Of a stretch of 64,000 nucleotides of DNA, positions 17,700-26,780 are shown one piece after another (the stretch's first letter is position 1; the number at the start of each line of letters is the position of its first letter). The position numbers and the translations under genes are program-made. This DNA comes from Variovorax beijingensis (GTDB taxonomy: Bacteria; Pseudomonadota; Gammaproteobacteria; Burkholderiales; Burkholderiaceae_C), in NCBI RefSeq assembly GCF_003951285.1, contig NZ_RXFQ01000021.1:1-64000 (forward strand), given 5' to 3'. The notes below the pieces were generated by a model. The model ran no database searches. It had not been told where the DNA came from and saw only the letters and a program-made list of their open reading frames with translations.

Positions 17700-18658
17700 A
17701 GTGCGAGCCGCTGCCTTGCCTGCTGGTATTCGCGCTTGAGCTTTTCAATGAAGGCCGCGGCGCTGGCCACTTCGGTCACGGCGCCGATGCCCTGGCCCGA
17801 GCCCCAGATGTCTTTCCAGGCCTTGGCCTTGCTACCCTCGCCGCCGCCGAAGTTCATGGTCTTGACGTCGCCTTCGGGCAGGTTGGCCGGGTCCATGCCG
17901 GCCTTGACGATGCTGGGCGCCAGGTAGTTGCCGTGCACACCGGTGAACAGGCTCGAATAGACGATGTCGTCGGAGGTGCCCTCGACGATGGCCTGCTTGT
18001 ACTCGTCGCTGGCGCGTGCTTCCTCGGTGGCGATGAAGGCGGTGCCGATGTAGGCGAAGTCGGCACCCATGGCCTGCGCCGCGAGCACCGCGCCGCCGGT
18101 GGCGATGGAGCCCGACAGCGCAATGGGGCCGTCGAACCACTGGCGGATTTCCTGCACCAGCGCGAACGGGCTCTTCACGCCCGCATGGCCGCCGGCGCCG
18201 GCCGCCACGGCAATGATGCCGTCGGCGCCCTTCTCGATCGCCTTTTGCGCGAACTTGTTGTTGATGATGTCGTGCAGCGTGACGCCGCCGTAGCTGTGCA
18301 CCGCATCGTTCACGTCGGTGCGCGCACCCAGCGAGGTGATGACGATCGGCACCTTGTACTTCACGACCATTTCCATGTCGTGCTCGAGCCGGTCGTTGCT
18401 CTTGTGCACGATCTGGTTGATGGCGAACGGCGCGGCGGGCTTGTCCGGATTGGCCTTGTTGTAGGCCGCGAGCTCCTCGGTGATCTCGGCCAGCCAGTCT
18501 TCGAGCTGCGCCGCGGGGCGGGCATTGAGCGCCGGCATCGAGCCGACCACGCCGGCCTTGCACTGCGCGATCACGAGCTTGGGGTTGCTGATGATGAACA
18601 GCGGCGAGCCGATGATCGGCAGCGGCAGGTTCGCGAGCACAGGGGGCAGCTTGGACAT
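17696..18658 (-). CDS. nitronate monooxygenase family protein (FMN)
   Basis: A 320-residue TIM-barrel flavoprotein of the 2-nitropropane dioxygenase family, which oxidises alkyl nitronates such as propionate-3-nitronate. Seen: LPIIGSPLFIISNPKLVIAQ at the N-terminus, AGVVGSMPALNARP, GADGIIAVAAGAGGHAG for the phosphate/FMN loop, ALSGSIATGGAVLAAQAMGA and YIGTAFIATEEARAS. The ATG at 18658 has a GGAGA site. An AT-rich leader (TATATAAAA on the minus strand near 18685) probably carries its promoter. Similar enzymes often sit near acyl-CoA dehydrogenases, as here. Confidence 0.9.
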   Translation of the reverse strand: MSKLPPVLANLPLPIIGSPLFIISNPKLVIAQCKAGVVGSMPALNARPAAQLEDWLAEITEELAAYNKANPDKPAAPFAINQIVHKSNDRLEHDMEMVVKYKVPIVITSLGARTDVNDAVHSYGGVTLHDIINNKFAQKAIEKGADGIIAVAAGAGGHAGVKSPFALVQEIRQWFDGPIALSGSIATGGAVLAAQAMGADFAYIGTAFIATEEARASDEYKQAIVEGTSDDIVYSSLFTGVHGNYLAPSIVKAGMDPANLPEGDVKTMNFGGGEGSKAKAWKDIWGSGQGIGAVTEVASAAAFIEKLKREYQQARQRLAL

Positions 18659-18706
18659 GTCTTCTCCGGGGATGGGATTCGGTTTTATATAAGAGAAAGG
18701 CCTGCA

Positions 18707-18725
18707 TCGCCCGTCAGATGGGCGA
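18707..18725 (-). terminator. hairpin after acyl-CoA dehydrogenase gene
   Basis: On the minus strand TCGCCC and GGGCGA pair around a 7-nt loop 13 bases past the dehydrogenase stop. The T-richness downstream is interrupted (CCTTTCTCTTAT), so it is a weak terminator candidate between this gene and the nitronate monooxygenase. Confidence 0.4.
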
Positions 18726-18738
18726 CACGGGCCGTGGG

Positions 18739-20559
18739 TCAGAAGGCGTCGAGCGCCAGTGCCGTGACGCTTTCCGCGCCGTCCACGATGCTGTCGCGAA
18801 TGCCCGGCACCTTGGCGAGGATGTGCTCCGCATAGAAGCGCGCGGTCGCGATCTTGGCCTGCATGAAGTCCACGTCGACGCTGTGCGACGCCAGGTCTTC
18901 CGCAATGATCAGCGAGCGCGCCAGCTGCCAGCCGGCCACGAGGTTGCCCGCGAGCATCAGGTACGGCACGCTGCCCGCGAACACCGCGTTGGGCGATGCC
19001 TTGGTCTGGCCCGCGACAAAGTCGACCACTTCCACGAAGGCCTCGCGCGCGGCCTTCAGGCGCTTGAGGACAGCGGCCGCGGCGGCGCTGCTGCTCTTGG
19101 CCAACTCGACCTCGGTCCTCTCGATCTGCGCCGCAATCGCCTTGGCGGTCTGGCCGCCGTCGCGCGCGGTCTTGCGGCCCACGAGGTCGTTGGCCTGGAT
19201 GGCGGTGGTGCCTTCGTAGATCGTGAGGATCTTGGCATCGCGGTAATACTGCGCCGCGCCGGTCTCCTCGATGAAGCCCATGCCGCCATGCACCTGCACG
19301 CCGAGCGAGGTCACTTCCAGGCTCATCTCGGTGCTGTAGCCCTTCACCAGCGGCACCATGAATTCGTAGAAGGCCTGGTTCTGCTTGCGCGCCTCGGCAT
19401 CCGGGTGATGGTGCGCGGCGTCGTAGGCGGCGGCAGCCACCGAGGCCATGGCGCGGCAGCCCTCGGTGTAGGCGCGCATGGTCATCAGCATGCGCTTGAC
19501 GTCGGGGTGGTGGATGATGGGCGCGCTCGCGTTCATCGACCCGTCGACCGGGCGGCTCTGCACGCGGTCTTTGGCGTAGGCCACGGCGTGCTGGTAGGCA
19601 CGCTCGGCAATCGCGATGCCCTGCATGCCCACGGCATAGCGGGCCGAGTTCATCATGATGAACATGTACTCGAGGCCGCGGTTCTCCTGGCCCACGAGGT
19701 AGCCCACAGCGCCGGGTCCGGCGCTGTCTGCAATGCTCGCCGCCGTGCCGTCGCCATACTGCAGCACGGCGGTGGGGCTGGCCTTGATGCCCATCTTGTG
19801 CTCGATGCTCACGCAGTGCACGTCGTTGCGTTTACCGAGCGCCCCGTCCTTGCCGACGAGGAACTTGGGCACCACGAACAGGCTGATGCCCTTCACGCCT
19901 TCGGGCGCGCCGGTCACGCGGGCGAGCACCAGGTGCACGATGTTCTCGGCCATGTCGTGCTCACCGTAGGTGATGAAGATCTTGGTACCGAACACCTTGT
20001 AGGTGCCGTCGGGCTGCGGCTCGGCGCGGCTGCGCACCAGCGCCAGGTCGCTGCCGGCCTGCGGCTCGGTGAGGTTCATGGTGCCGGTCCACTGCCCGCT
20101 CACCAGCTTTTCGAGATACACCGCCTTGAGCTCGTCGGAGCCGGCCGTGAGCAGCGCCTCGATGGCGCCGTCGCTCAGGAGCGGGCACAGCGCGAAGCTC
20201 ATGTTGGCCGAGTTGAGCATTTCGCCACAGGCCGCGCCGATGGTCTTGGGCAGGCCCTGTCCGCCGAAATCCGCCGGATGCTGCAGGCCCTGCCAGCCGC
20301 CCGACACGTATTGCGCAAAGGCTTCCTTGAAGCCCGGCGTGGTCGCGACCTGGCCGTCCTTGAAGGACGAGGGGTTGCGGTCGCCCTCGATGTTCAGCGG
20401 CGCGATCACATCCTGGTTGAAGCGCGCGCATTCCTCGAGCACGGCCTGCGCGGTTTCGAGGCCGGCGTCCTCGAAGCCCGGCAGCCTGGCGATCTCGCCG
20501 ATGCTGGCCAGGTGCTCGATGTCGAACAGCATGTCCTTGAGGGGGGCGGTGTAGCTCAT
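18739..20559 (-). CDS. acyl-CoA dehydrogenase, ~600-residue DmdC-like class
   Basis: An FAD enzyme that introduces an alpha-beta double bond into an acyl-CoA and passes electrons to ETF, whose genes lie directly upstream. It has 606 residues, longer than the 380-residue FadE/BCAD core because of extra N- and C-terminal domains, as in DmdC-type enzymes. Seen: GTMNLTEPQAGSDLALVRSR (FAD/substrate signature), GTKIFITYGEHD, VHGGMGFIEETGAAQYYRD and the catalytic-base motif TIYEGTTAIQANDL, where Glu is the base. The substrate chain is not predictable; methylthiopropionyl-CoA and medium-chain acyl-CoAs are both known for the class. The ATG at 20559 lies 74 bases after etfA, behind a terminator. Confidence 0.92.
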   Translation of the reverse strand: MSYTAPLKDMLFDIEHLASIGEIARLPGFEDAGLETAQAVLEECARFNQDVIAPLNIEGDRNPSSFKDGQVATTPGFKEAFAQYVSGGWQGLQHPADFGGQGLPKTIGAACGEMLNSANMSFALCPLLSDGAIEALLTAGSDELKAVYLEKLVSGQWTGTMNLTEPQAGSDLALVRSRAEPQPDGTYKVFGTKIFITYGEHDMAENIVHLVLARVTGAPEGVKGISLFVVPKFLVGKDGALGKRNDVHCVSIEHKMGIKASPTAVLQYGDGTAASIADSAGPGAVGYLVGQENRGLEYMFIMMNSARYAVGMQGIAIAERAYQHAVAYAKDRVQSRPVDGSMNASAPIIHHPDVKRMLMTMRAYTEGCRAMASVAAAAYDAAHHHPDAEARKQNQAFYEFMVPLVKGYSTEMSLEVTSLGVQVHGGMGFIEETGAAQYYRDAKILTIYEGTTAIQANDLVGRKTARDGGQTAKAIAAQIERTEVELAKSSSAAAAAVLKRLKAAREAFVEVVDFVAGQTKASPNAVFAGSVPYLMLAGNLVAGWQLARSLIIAEDLASHSVDVDFMQAKIATARFYAEHILAKVPGIRDSIVDGAESVTALALDAF

Positions 20560-20586
20560 GTCTTGTCTCCAGATACAGCGGATACG

Positions 20587-20610
20587 AAAAGGGCATCGCG
20601 AACGATGCCC
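20587..20610 (-). terminator. rho-independent terminator after etfA
   Basis: On the minus strand GGGCATCG-TTCG-CGATGCCC forms a perfect 8-bp stem with a stable TTCG tetraloop, followed at once by TTTT. It lies between etfA and the acyl-CoA dehydrogenase gene, so the dehydrogenase is expressed by read-through or from its own promoter. Confidence 0.8.
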
Positions 20611-20633
20611 TCCGGCTCAGTGCGGCAATCGCG

Positions 20634-21566
20634 TCAGAGCGCCTTCACCAGTTCCGGCACTGCCGTGAACAGGTCGGCCACGAGGCCATAGTCGGCCACG
20701 CTGAAGATCGGCGCCTCTTCGTCCTTGTTGATCGCCACGATCACCTTGGAGTCCTTCATGCCGGCCAGATGCTGGATGGCGCCCGAGATGCCGGCGGCGA
20801 TGTACAGCTGCGGCGCGACGATCTTGCCGGTCTGGCCCACCTGCCAGTCGTTGGGGGCGTAGCCCGCATCCACCGCGGCGCGGCTGGCGCCCAGGCCGGC
20901 GTTGAGCTTGTCGGCCAGCGGCGTCATCACTTCGGTGAACTTCTCGGCGCTGCCCAGCGCCCGGCCGCCCGAGACGATGATCTTGGCGGCGGTGAGTTCG
21001 GGGCGGTCGCTCTTGGTGACCTCGCGGCCCACGAAGCTCGACTTGCCGCTGTCGGCCACGCCTTCGGCGGTTTCGACGGTTGCACTACCGCCCGTTGCGG
21101 CCGCGGCGTCGAAGCCGGTGGTGCGCACGGTGATCACCTTGGTGGCGTCACTGCTCTGCACGGTGGCGATGGCGTTGCCGGCGTAGATCGGGCGCTCGAA
21201 GGTGTCGGGACTGACCACCAGCGTGATGTCGGAGATCTGCGCCACGTCGAGCTTGGCAGCCACGCGCGGGGCAACGTTCTTGCCGTTGGCGGTCGAGGGG
21301 AACAGGATGTGGCTGTAGTTGCCGGCGATGGCGAGCACCTGGGCGGCGACGTTCTCGGCCAGGTTCTCGGCCAGGCTGGCGCTGTCGGCCACGATGACTT
21401 TGCTGACGCCCGCGATCTGCGCGGCGGCCTTGCCGGCTTCGGCGGCATTGGCACCGGCCACGAGCACGTGCACGTCGCCGCCGCAGGCGAGCGCTGCGGT
21501 CACGGTGTTGAGGGTCGCGGGCTTGACGGTCGCGTGGTCGTGTTCGGCAATAACAAGTGCGGTCAT
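20634..21566 (-). CDS. etfA: electron transfer flavoprotein subunit alpha
   Basis: The FAD-binding subunit of ETF, which takes electrons from acyl-CoA dehydrogenases and passes them to ETF:ubiquinone oxidoreductase. It has 310 residues. The C-terminal FAD domain carries KIIVSGGRALGSAEKF, GASRAAVDAGYAPNDWQVGQ, TGKIVAPQLYIAAGISGAIQ and VIVAINKDEEAPIFSVADYG. The ATG at 21566 has an AAGGTGA site and lies two bases past the etfB stop, so the subunits are made in equal amounts. Confidence 0.97.
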   Translation of the reverse strand: MTALVIAEHDHATVKPATLNTVTAALACGGDVHVLVAGANAAEAGKAAAQIAGVSKVIVADSASLAENLAENVAAQVLAIAGNYSHILFPSTANGKNVAPRVAAKLDVAQISDITLVVSPDTFERPIYAGNAIATVQSSDATKVITVRTTGFDAAAATGGSATVETAEGVADSGKSSFVGREVTKSDRPELTAAKIIVSGGRALGSAEKFTEVMTPLADKLNAGLGASRAAVDAGYAPNDWQVGQTGKIVAPQLYIAAGISGAIQHLAGMKDSKVIVAINKDEEAPIFSVADYGLVADLFTAVPELVKAL

Positions 21567-21568
21567 GT

Positions 21569-22318
21569 TCAGATCACCTTCGCTTCGTTCTTCAGTTTGT
21601 CCACCAGCGTTGCAACATCGGGCACCTTGATGCCGGCGCCGCGCTTGGGCGGCTCGCTGACCTTGAGGGTCTTCAGGCGCGGCTTCACGTCCACGCCCAG
21701 GTCTTCGGGCTTGAAGGTGTCGAGCTGCTTCTTCTTGGCCTTCATGATGTTGGGCAGGGTGACGTAGCGCGGCTCGTTCAGACGCAGGTCGGTGGTGATG
21801 ACCGCCGGCAGGCTCAGCTGGATGGTTTCCAGGCCGCCGTCGACTTCGCGCGTGACGGTGGCCTTGTCGCCCGCCACTTCGACCTTGGAGGCGAAGGTGG
21901 CTTGCGGCAGGTCGGCCAGCGCGGCGAGCATCTGGCCGGTCTGGTTGGCGTCGTCGTCGATGGCCTGCTTGCCGAGGATGATCAGTTGGGGCTGTTCCTT
22001 GTCGACCAGGGCCTTCAGGAGCTTGGCCACGGCCAGGGGTTGCAGCTCCTCGGTGGTCTCGACCAGGATGCCGCGGTCGGCGCCGATGGCCATGGCGGTG
22101 CGCAGGGTTTCCTGGCACTTGGCGTCGCCGCAGGAGACGGCGATGACTTCGGTGACCACGCCCTTTTCCTTCAGGCGCACGGCTTCTTCCACCGCGATCT
22201 CGTCGAAGGGGTTCATGCTCATCTTGACGTTGGCAATGTCCACTCCGGTGCCGTCGCTCTTCACGCGCACCTTGACGTTGTAATCGACGACCCGTTTGAC
22301 AGGCACTAGAACCTTCAT
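21569..22318 (-). CDS. etfB: electron transfer flavoprotein subunit beta
   Basis: The AMP-binding partner of EtfA, 249 residues. Start MKVLVPVKRVVDYNVKVRVK, then NPFDEIAVEEAVRLKEKG, and the AMP/recognition region DDDANQTGQMLAALADLPQA; the C-terminal arm ends in VATLVDKLKNEAKVI. The ATG at 22318 has a GGAG site and is preferred to an in-frame codon 15 residues earlier. It is the first gene of etfBA. Confidence 0.97.
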   Translation of the reverse strand: MKVLVPVKRVVDYNVKVRVKSDGTGVDIANVKMSMNPFDEIAVEEAVRLKEKGVVTEVIAVSCGDAKCQETLRTAMAIGADRGILVETTEELQPLAVAKLLKALVDKEQPQLIILGKQAIDDDANQTGQMLAALADLPQATFASKVEVAGDKATVTREVDGGLETIQLSLPAVITTDLRLNEPRYVTLPNIMKAKKKQLDTFKPEDLGVDVKPRLKTLKVSEPPKRGAGIKVPDVATLVDKLKNEAKVI

Positions 22319-22413
22319 TGACTTGACTCCATTGGGATTGCAAAAAGGGGGCTTCGAGGGCAACCGGTCATTTTAGGGGCCGGCCTTTGCCGCACCTGCG
22401 CCCATGGCGACTG

Positions 22414-22461
22414 GCACCGCGGTGCAACAAAAAAGAACGACCGTGCTTTTTCGTGATTATA
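22414..22461 (-). promoter_or_regulatory. possible etfBA promoter and palindrome
   Basis: A perfect 12-bp palindrome, GCACCGCGGTGC (22414-22425), lies between the mscS stop and etfB. A perfect -10-like TATAAT on the minus strand (22461-22456) overlaps the mscS stop, but no good -35 sits 16-18 bases upstream, and a TAAAAT at 22375-22370 is an alternative. The palindrome could be an operator for a regulator of fatty-acid oxidation genes; this is inference. Confidence 0.3.
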
Positions 22462-23737
22462 CGGCAGCCTCGCGCGTGGCGGAAATGCCCGGCGGCAGCG
22501 ACTCCACCCGCAGCACGCGCTGCGGATACGGAATGTCTACGCCCGCGCTGCGCAGGCCCTCGAGAACGGCGATGTTGATGGCCGAGCGCAGGTTGTCCTT
22601 GCCCTTGTCGGGGTCGGCCACCCAGAAGTTCAGGGTGAACTCCAGTCCGTCGGGCGCAAAGTTCATCAGGAAGGCCACGGGCGCCGGGTCGGTCATCACG
22701 CGGGCCTGGGCCTTGGCCGCCCCACACAGGATGGACTGCACCTGCGCCACGTCGCTGTCGTAGCCCACCACGATGGTGGTGTTGATGTTGAACTTGCGGT
22801 CCGCCATCGAGAGGTTCTCGACGCGGCTGGTGATGAGCGACTCGTTCGGCACGATGGCCTCGCGTCCGTTCCCCGCACGGATGAGCGTGTAGCGGGTCTT
22901 GATGTCGGTGATGCGGCCCTCGAAGGTGTCGACCTTGACGTTGTCGCCGATGCGGATGGAGCGCTCCAGCAGGATCACGAAGCCGCTCACGTAGTTGGCC
23001 GCCAGCTTCTGCAGGCCGAAGCCCAGGCCCACGCCCAGCGCGCCGCCCAGCACCGAGAGCGCCGTGAGGTCGACCCCCACCGCCGACAGCGCGAAAAGCA
23101 GGCCCACCAGCAGCAGGAAGGCGCGCACCGCGTTCGACGCCACCTTGCGCATCGAGAGATCGGTCACGGCCTCGCGCAGGATGCGCTTCTCGATGGTGGC
23201 GGCGATCCACAGCGCGATCACCAGCACCAGCCCGGCCGACAGCACGCCCTGGACGATGGTCTGCAGGCTGACGCGCGTCTTGCCGAAGGCCAGCGTGATG
23301 TCGTCGAGCTCGGCCAGCACCGGCGGCAGCAGCCCGACGATCCAGAGGATGGCGGCAATCCAGGCCAGCCACGAGATCGTGCGCTCCAGCAGCCGGACCA
23401 GGTTGGAGGTGGGAAAGACCGCCCGCATCACGCGCGCGAACAGCCGGATGACCGCCAGCGACAGGAACACCGAGACCCCGATGCGCAGCACCAGCACGGG
23501 CTGGTAGCCGCTCACCAGGCGCCGGGCCAGTTCGGCGAAGACCAGCGCCAGCAGCGGGAACAGGAGCCCGTCGAAGGTGCGCTCGCCGAACCAGATGGAA
23601 TCCTTCGGCTGGTCGCGACCGAACCAGCGGGTGACCACCCAGGCGATGGCCACGCAGGCGACCAGTGCCGCCAACTCGATGCCCAGGCCGCGCGCGTCGA
23701 CCTGGCCCAGGCGTTGTGTGAAATCGTTGAAATTCAT
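22457..23737 (-). CDS. MscS-type mechanosensitive ion channel
   Basis: A 426-residue small-conductance channel homologue that opens under membrane tension on osmotic downshock. Several N-terminal helices (residues 15-190) precede the pore helix segment ALSVLGGALGVGLGFGLQKL with its Gly/Ala packing, followed by the MscS beta domain (ILLERSIRIGDNVKVDTFEG, then RAGNGREAIVPNESLI) and an alpha-beta C-terminal part ending ESLPPGISATREAAV. I chose ATG at 23737 because CCAAGAG precedes it; an ATG at 23752 has no ribosome site. Confidence 0.92.
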   Translation of the reverse strand: MNFNDFTQRLGQVDARGLGIELAALVACVAIAWVVTRWFGRDQPKDSIWFGERTFDGLLFPLLALVFAELARRLVSGYQPVLVLRIGVSVFLSLAVIRLFARVMRAVFPTSNLVRLLERTISWLAWIAAILWIVGLLPPVLAELDDITLAFGKTRVSLQTIVQGVLSAGLVLVIALWIAATIEKRILREAVTDLSMRKVASNAVRAFLLLVGLLFALSAVGVDLTALSVLGGALGVGLGFGLQKLAANYVSGFVILLERSIRIGDNVKVDTFEGRITDIKTRYTLIRAGNGREAIVPNESLITSRVENLSMADRKFNINTTIVVGYDSDVAQVQSILCGAAKAQARVMTDPAPVAFLMNFAPDGLEFTLNFWVADPDKGKDNLRSAINIAVLEGLRSAGVDIPYPQRVLRVESLPPGISATREAAV

Positions 23738-23776
23738 CTCTTGGGAAAACATGGCGCGGTGTTCGCGCCGGCGGCT

Positions 23777-24730
23777 CTACAGATCGGCAAGGACACGGAC
23801 ATGGGCTTCGACGCTGCGCGCGAGGGCGTCCAGGTTGTAGCCCCCTTCGAGCATCGAGACGATGCGGCCGTTCGCATGGCGCCGGGCGACGTCCCGGATG
23901 CGGCCCGTGATCCAGGCGAAGTCGTTCTCGGTGAGGCCGAGCTGGCCGAGGTCGTCCTCGCGGTGGGCGTCGAAGCCCGCGCTCACGAAGACCATCTCGG
24001 GCGCAAATTCCTCGAGCCGGGGCATCCAGGCGGCCTCGATCAGCTCGCGCACATCCATGCCCCTGGTGTAGGCCGGGATCGGCAGGTTGAGCATGTTCGA
24101 GGCCGGGTGCTCGGTGCCGCTGTACGGATAGAACGGATGCTGGAAGAAGCCCACCATCAGCACGCGCGGATCGTTCGACAGGATGTTCTCGGTGCCGTTG
24201 CCATGGTGCACGTCGAAATCGACGATGGCCACGCGCTCCAGGCCGTGCACCTCGAGCGCATGCCGCGCCGCAATGGCCACGTTGTTGAGGAAGCAGAAGC
24301 CCATGGCCTGCTCGCGGCAGGCGTGGTGTCCGGGCGGGCGCACCGAGCAGAACGCGTTGTCGATCTCGCCCGCCATCACCGCATCGGTGGCGGCAATGGC
24401 GGCGCCGGCGGCGCGGCGCGCGGCCAGCAGGGTGAAGCGGTTCAGAATGGTGTCGGGATCGAGCTGCGCATGGCGGGGGCCGCCGGCCGGCTCGTCGGCC
24501 ACCAGGCGCTGGTGCAACGATTCGAGGTGTTCGAGATGCGCCTCGCTGTGCGCGCGCGTGATCTGGGCCAGGGTGGCCAGCGGCACGTCGCGGTGTTCGA
24601 GGGCATCGCCCACGCCGGTGAGCAGCAGCCTGTCTTCGATGGCATCGAGCCGCTCGGGACATTCGGGATGGCCCCGGCCCATGTCGTGCTTCCAGCAATC
24701 GCGATGTGTGAAGTAGCCGGTCTTGCCCAT
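23777..24730 (-). CDS. histone deacetylase-family amidohydrolase (acetoin utilisation/acetylpolyamine type)
   Basis: A zinc amidohydrolase of the arginase/HDAC fold, 317 residues; bacterial members remove acetyl groups from polyamines, lysines or small amides. Catalytic motifs: RPPGHHA with the His dyad, AIVDFDVHHGNGTENI with the Zn-ligand Asp and His, SAGFDAHREDDLG with the second Asp ligand, and LEGGYN before the C-terminus. The HPECPERLDAIEDRL start is typical. The ATG at 24730 faces the divergent MoxR gene across a 74-base promoter region. Confidence 0.92.
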   Translation of the reverse strand: MGKTGYFTHRDCWKHDMGRGHPECPERLDAIEDRLLLTGVGDALEHRDVPLATLAQITRAHSEAHLEHLESLHQRLVADEPAGGPRHAQLDPDTILNRFTLLAARRAAGAAIAATDAVMAGEIDNAFCSVRPPGHHACREQAMGFCFLNNVAIAARHALEVHGLERVAIVDFDVHHGNGTENILSNDPRVLMVGFFQHPFYPYSGTEHPASNMLNLPIPAYTRGMDVRELIEAAWMPRLEEFAPEMVFVSAGFDAHREDDLGQLGLTENDFAWITGRIRDVARRHANGRIVSMLEGGYNLDALARSVEAHVRVLADL

Positions 24731-24804
24731 GTCTTTGCCGTGTCTCTGTCGTATCTAGACCTCACACGGCATGGGGCCGCGCAGTCTTACGGTATCGTTT
24801 GCAT

Positions 24805-25737
24805 ATGGATACAAATATGGACGTTGCTGCGAAGCTTGCCACTTTGCTGAGTCAGCTTAACACGGTGATCGTGGGCAAGGAGCCCCAGGTGCGCGACTGC
24901 GTGGCCTGCCTGCTGGCAGGCGGTCACCTGCTGATCGAGGATGTGCCGGGGGTCGGCAAGACCACCCTCGCCCATGCGCTTTCGCACACCTTCGGGCTGC
25001 AGTTCTCGCGCGTGCAGTTCACCGCCGACCTGATGCCGGGCGACCTCTCGGGCGTGGCCATCTACGACCGGGGCCAGCAGGCCTTCGTCTTCCACCCCGG
25101 GCCGATCTTCGCGCAAGTGCTGCTGGCGGACGAAATCAACCGCGCCAGCCCCAAGACGCAGAGCGCGCTGCTCGAGGCCATGGAAGAAAAGCAGGTCACC
25201 ATCGAAGGCGAGACGCGGCCGCTGCCCACGCCCTTCTTCGTGATTGCCACGCAGAACCCGCAGGACCAGCTCGGCACCTTCGCGCTGCCCGAATCGCAGC
25301 TCGACCGCTTCCTCATGCGCATCTCGCTGGGCTACCCCGACCGCGCCGCAGAGCGCGAGCTGCTCTCCGGCGCCGACCGCCGGGAAATGCTGGCCACTCT
25401 GCCCGCACTCCTGACCGCCGGCGAGCTCACGGCGCTGCAGCAGCGCGTGCAGCAGGTGCATGCGGCCGAGCCGCTGCTGAACTACGTGCAGGACCTGATT
25501 GCCGCCACGCGTTCCGGCCGCTGGTTCCTGCAGGGCCTCTCGCCGCGTGCCGGCATTGCCGTGCTGCGCGCCGCCAAGGCGCAGGCGCTGCTGGCCAACC
25601 GCAACTACGTTGCACCGGACGACGTGCAGTCGATCCTTCCGCAGACCATTGCGCACCGGCTCACCCCGGTGGGCGACGCGGGCCGGGGCGCGGTGGAGCA
25701 GGTGCGCGCGATGATCGCTGACGTGCCGCTGCCGTGA
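24805..25737 (+). CDS. MoxR-family AAA+ ATPase
   Basis: A chaperone-like AAA+ ATPase, about 310 residues. Walker A is EDVPGVGKTTLAHAL, Walker B LLADEINRASPKTQSALLEA, sensor 1 VIATQNPQDQLGTFALPESQ with the arginine region FLMRISLGYP. MoxR proteins work with vWA or DUF58 partners to mature or activate other proteins. Here the following genes are DUF58 and a TgpA-like transglutaminase, a common trio. Starts at 24805 (ATG), 24817 (ATG) and 24799 (TTG) are possible; none has a ribosome site, so a leaderless or short-leader transcript is possible. Confidence 0.93.
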   Translation: MDTNMDVAAKLATLLSQLNTVIVGKEPQVRDCVACLLAGGHLLIEDVPGVGKTTLAHALSHTFGLQFSRVQFTADLMPGDLSGVAIYDRGQQAFVFHPGPIFAQVLLADEINRASPKTQSALLEAMEEKQVTIEGETRPLPTPFFVIATQNPQDQLGTFALPESQLDRFLMRISLGYPDRAAERELLSGADRREMLATLPALLTAGELTALQQRVQQVHAAEPLLNYVQDLIAATRSGRWFLQGLSPRAGIAVLRAAKAQALLANRNYVAPDDVQSILPQTIAHRLTPVGDAGRGAVEQVRAMIADVPLP

Positions 25738-25765
25738 AAAAAACGAGCACGCCCGCCGGCCGCCG

Positions 25766-26737
25766 ATGATCGCGTCGCTACGCTCGCGCATCGACGGCTG
25801 GTTCCTGTCGCGCCGGCCGCCTTCGGACACGCTGGAGCTCACGCAGCGCAACGTCTACATCGTGCCCACGCGCGCCGGCTGGACGCTGGGCGCCACGCTG
25901 CTGGTGCTGCTGATCGCGTCGATCAACTACCAGCTCAACCTCGGCTACCTGCTGACCTTCCTGCTCGCGGGCAGCGTGGCCGTCGGCATGCACGTGTGCC
26001 ATGCCACGCTGCGCGGCCTGGCCATGCACATGATGCCGCCCGAAGCGCACTATGCGGGCGCGGCGGCGGTTTTTCGCGTCGTGCTGCACAACACGCGGCG
26101 CAGCGTGCGCTACGGCATCGGCATGGCCGTGCGCGGCAGCGGCCAGTGGGCCTGGACCGACGTCCCGGCCGAGGGCAGCGCCACGGTCGAGATCGCATTC
26201 AAGCCCGAGCGGCGCGGGCTCCACCCGGTGCCCGCGCTCACCGCCGAAACGCGCTTTCCGCTCGGCACCTTCCGCGTCTGGACGGTGTGGCGGCCGGCCG
26301 CGAAGATGCTGGTCTATCCCGCGCCAGAGGCGCATCCGCCGCCGCTGCCGCCGGGCGAGCCGCTGTCGGGCCCGACCGCCACGTCGGCCGCCCTGCGCCC
26401 CCAGGCCGCCGGCGAATACGACGGCCTCAGGGCCTACCGGCGCGGCGATCCGCTCAAGCTCGTGGTCTGGAAGAAGGCAGCCCGCGCGCAAGCCACCGGC
26501 TCCGAAGACCTGGTGAGCCGCGACACGCAGCAGACGCAGCGCGAAGAACTGTGGCTCGATGCCCAGGCCACCCAGCTGGCCGACACCGAGGCCCGGGTGT
26601 CGCGGCTCTGCGCCTGGGTGCTGATGGCGGACCGCCTGGGCGTGGACTACGGCATCCGCGTGGCCGCGCGCGTGTTGCAGCCGTCGCAGGGCGAAGCCCA
26701 CCGAAGAGCCTGCCTGGAGGCGCTGGCGCTATGTTGA
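25766..26737 (+). CDS. DUF58-domain membrane protein
   Basis: A 323-residue protein with two adjacent TM helices (residues about 37-80, GWTLGATLLVLLIASINYQL and LTFLLAGSVAVGMHV) and a periplasm- or cytosol-exposed beta domain. The DUF58 signature is GEYDGLRAYRRGDPLKLVVW followed by KKAAR near residues 212-240. DUF58 proteins are the usual partners of MoxR ATPases, with a degenerate vWA-like fold in some. The ATG at 25766 is 28 bases after MoxR. Function is unknown beyond this association. Confidence 0.9.
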   Translation: MIASLRSRIDGWFLSRRPPSDTLELTQRNVYIVPTRAGWTLGATLLVLLIASINYQLNLGYLLTFLLAGSVAVGMHVCHATLRGLAMHMMPPEAHYAGAAAVFRVVLHNTRRSVRYGIGMAVRGSGQWAWTDVPAEGSATVEIAFKPERRGLHPVPALTAETRFPLGTFRVWTVWRPAAKMLVYPAPEAHPPPLPPGEPLSGPTATSAALRPQAAGEYDGLRAYRRGDPLKLVVWKKAARAQATGSEDLVSRDTQQTQREELWLDAQATQLADTEARVSRLCAWVLMADRLGVDYGIRVAARVLQPSQGEAHRRACLEALALC

Positions 26738-26780
26738 ACCCGAACGCCGCTCGCTCTTCTTCAGGCCTGGAGCAGCGCGC

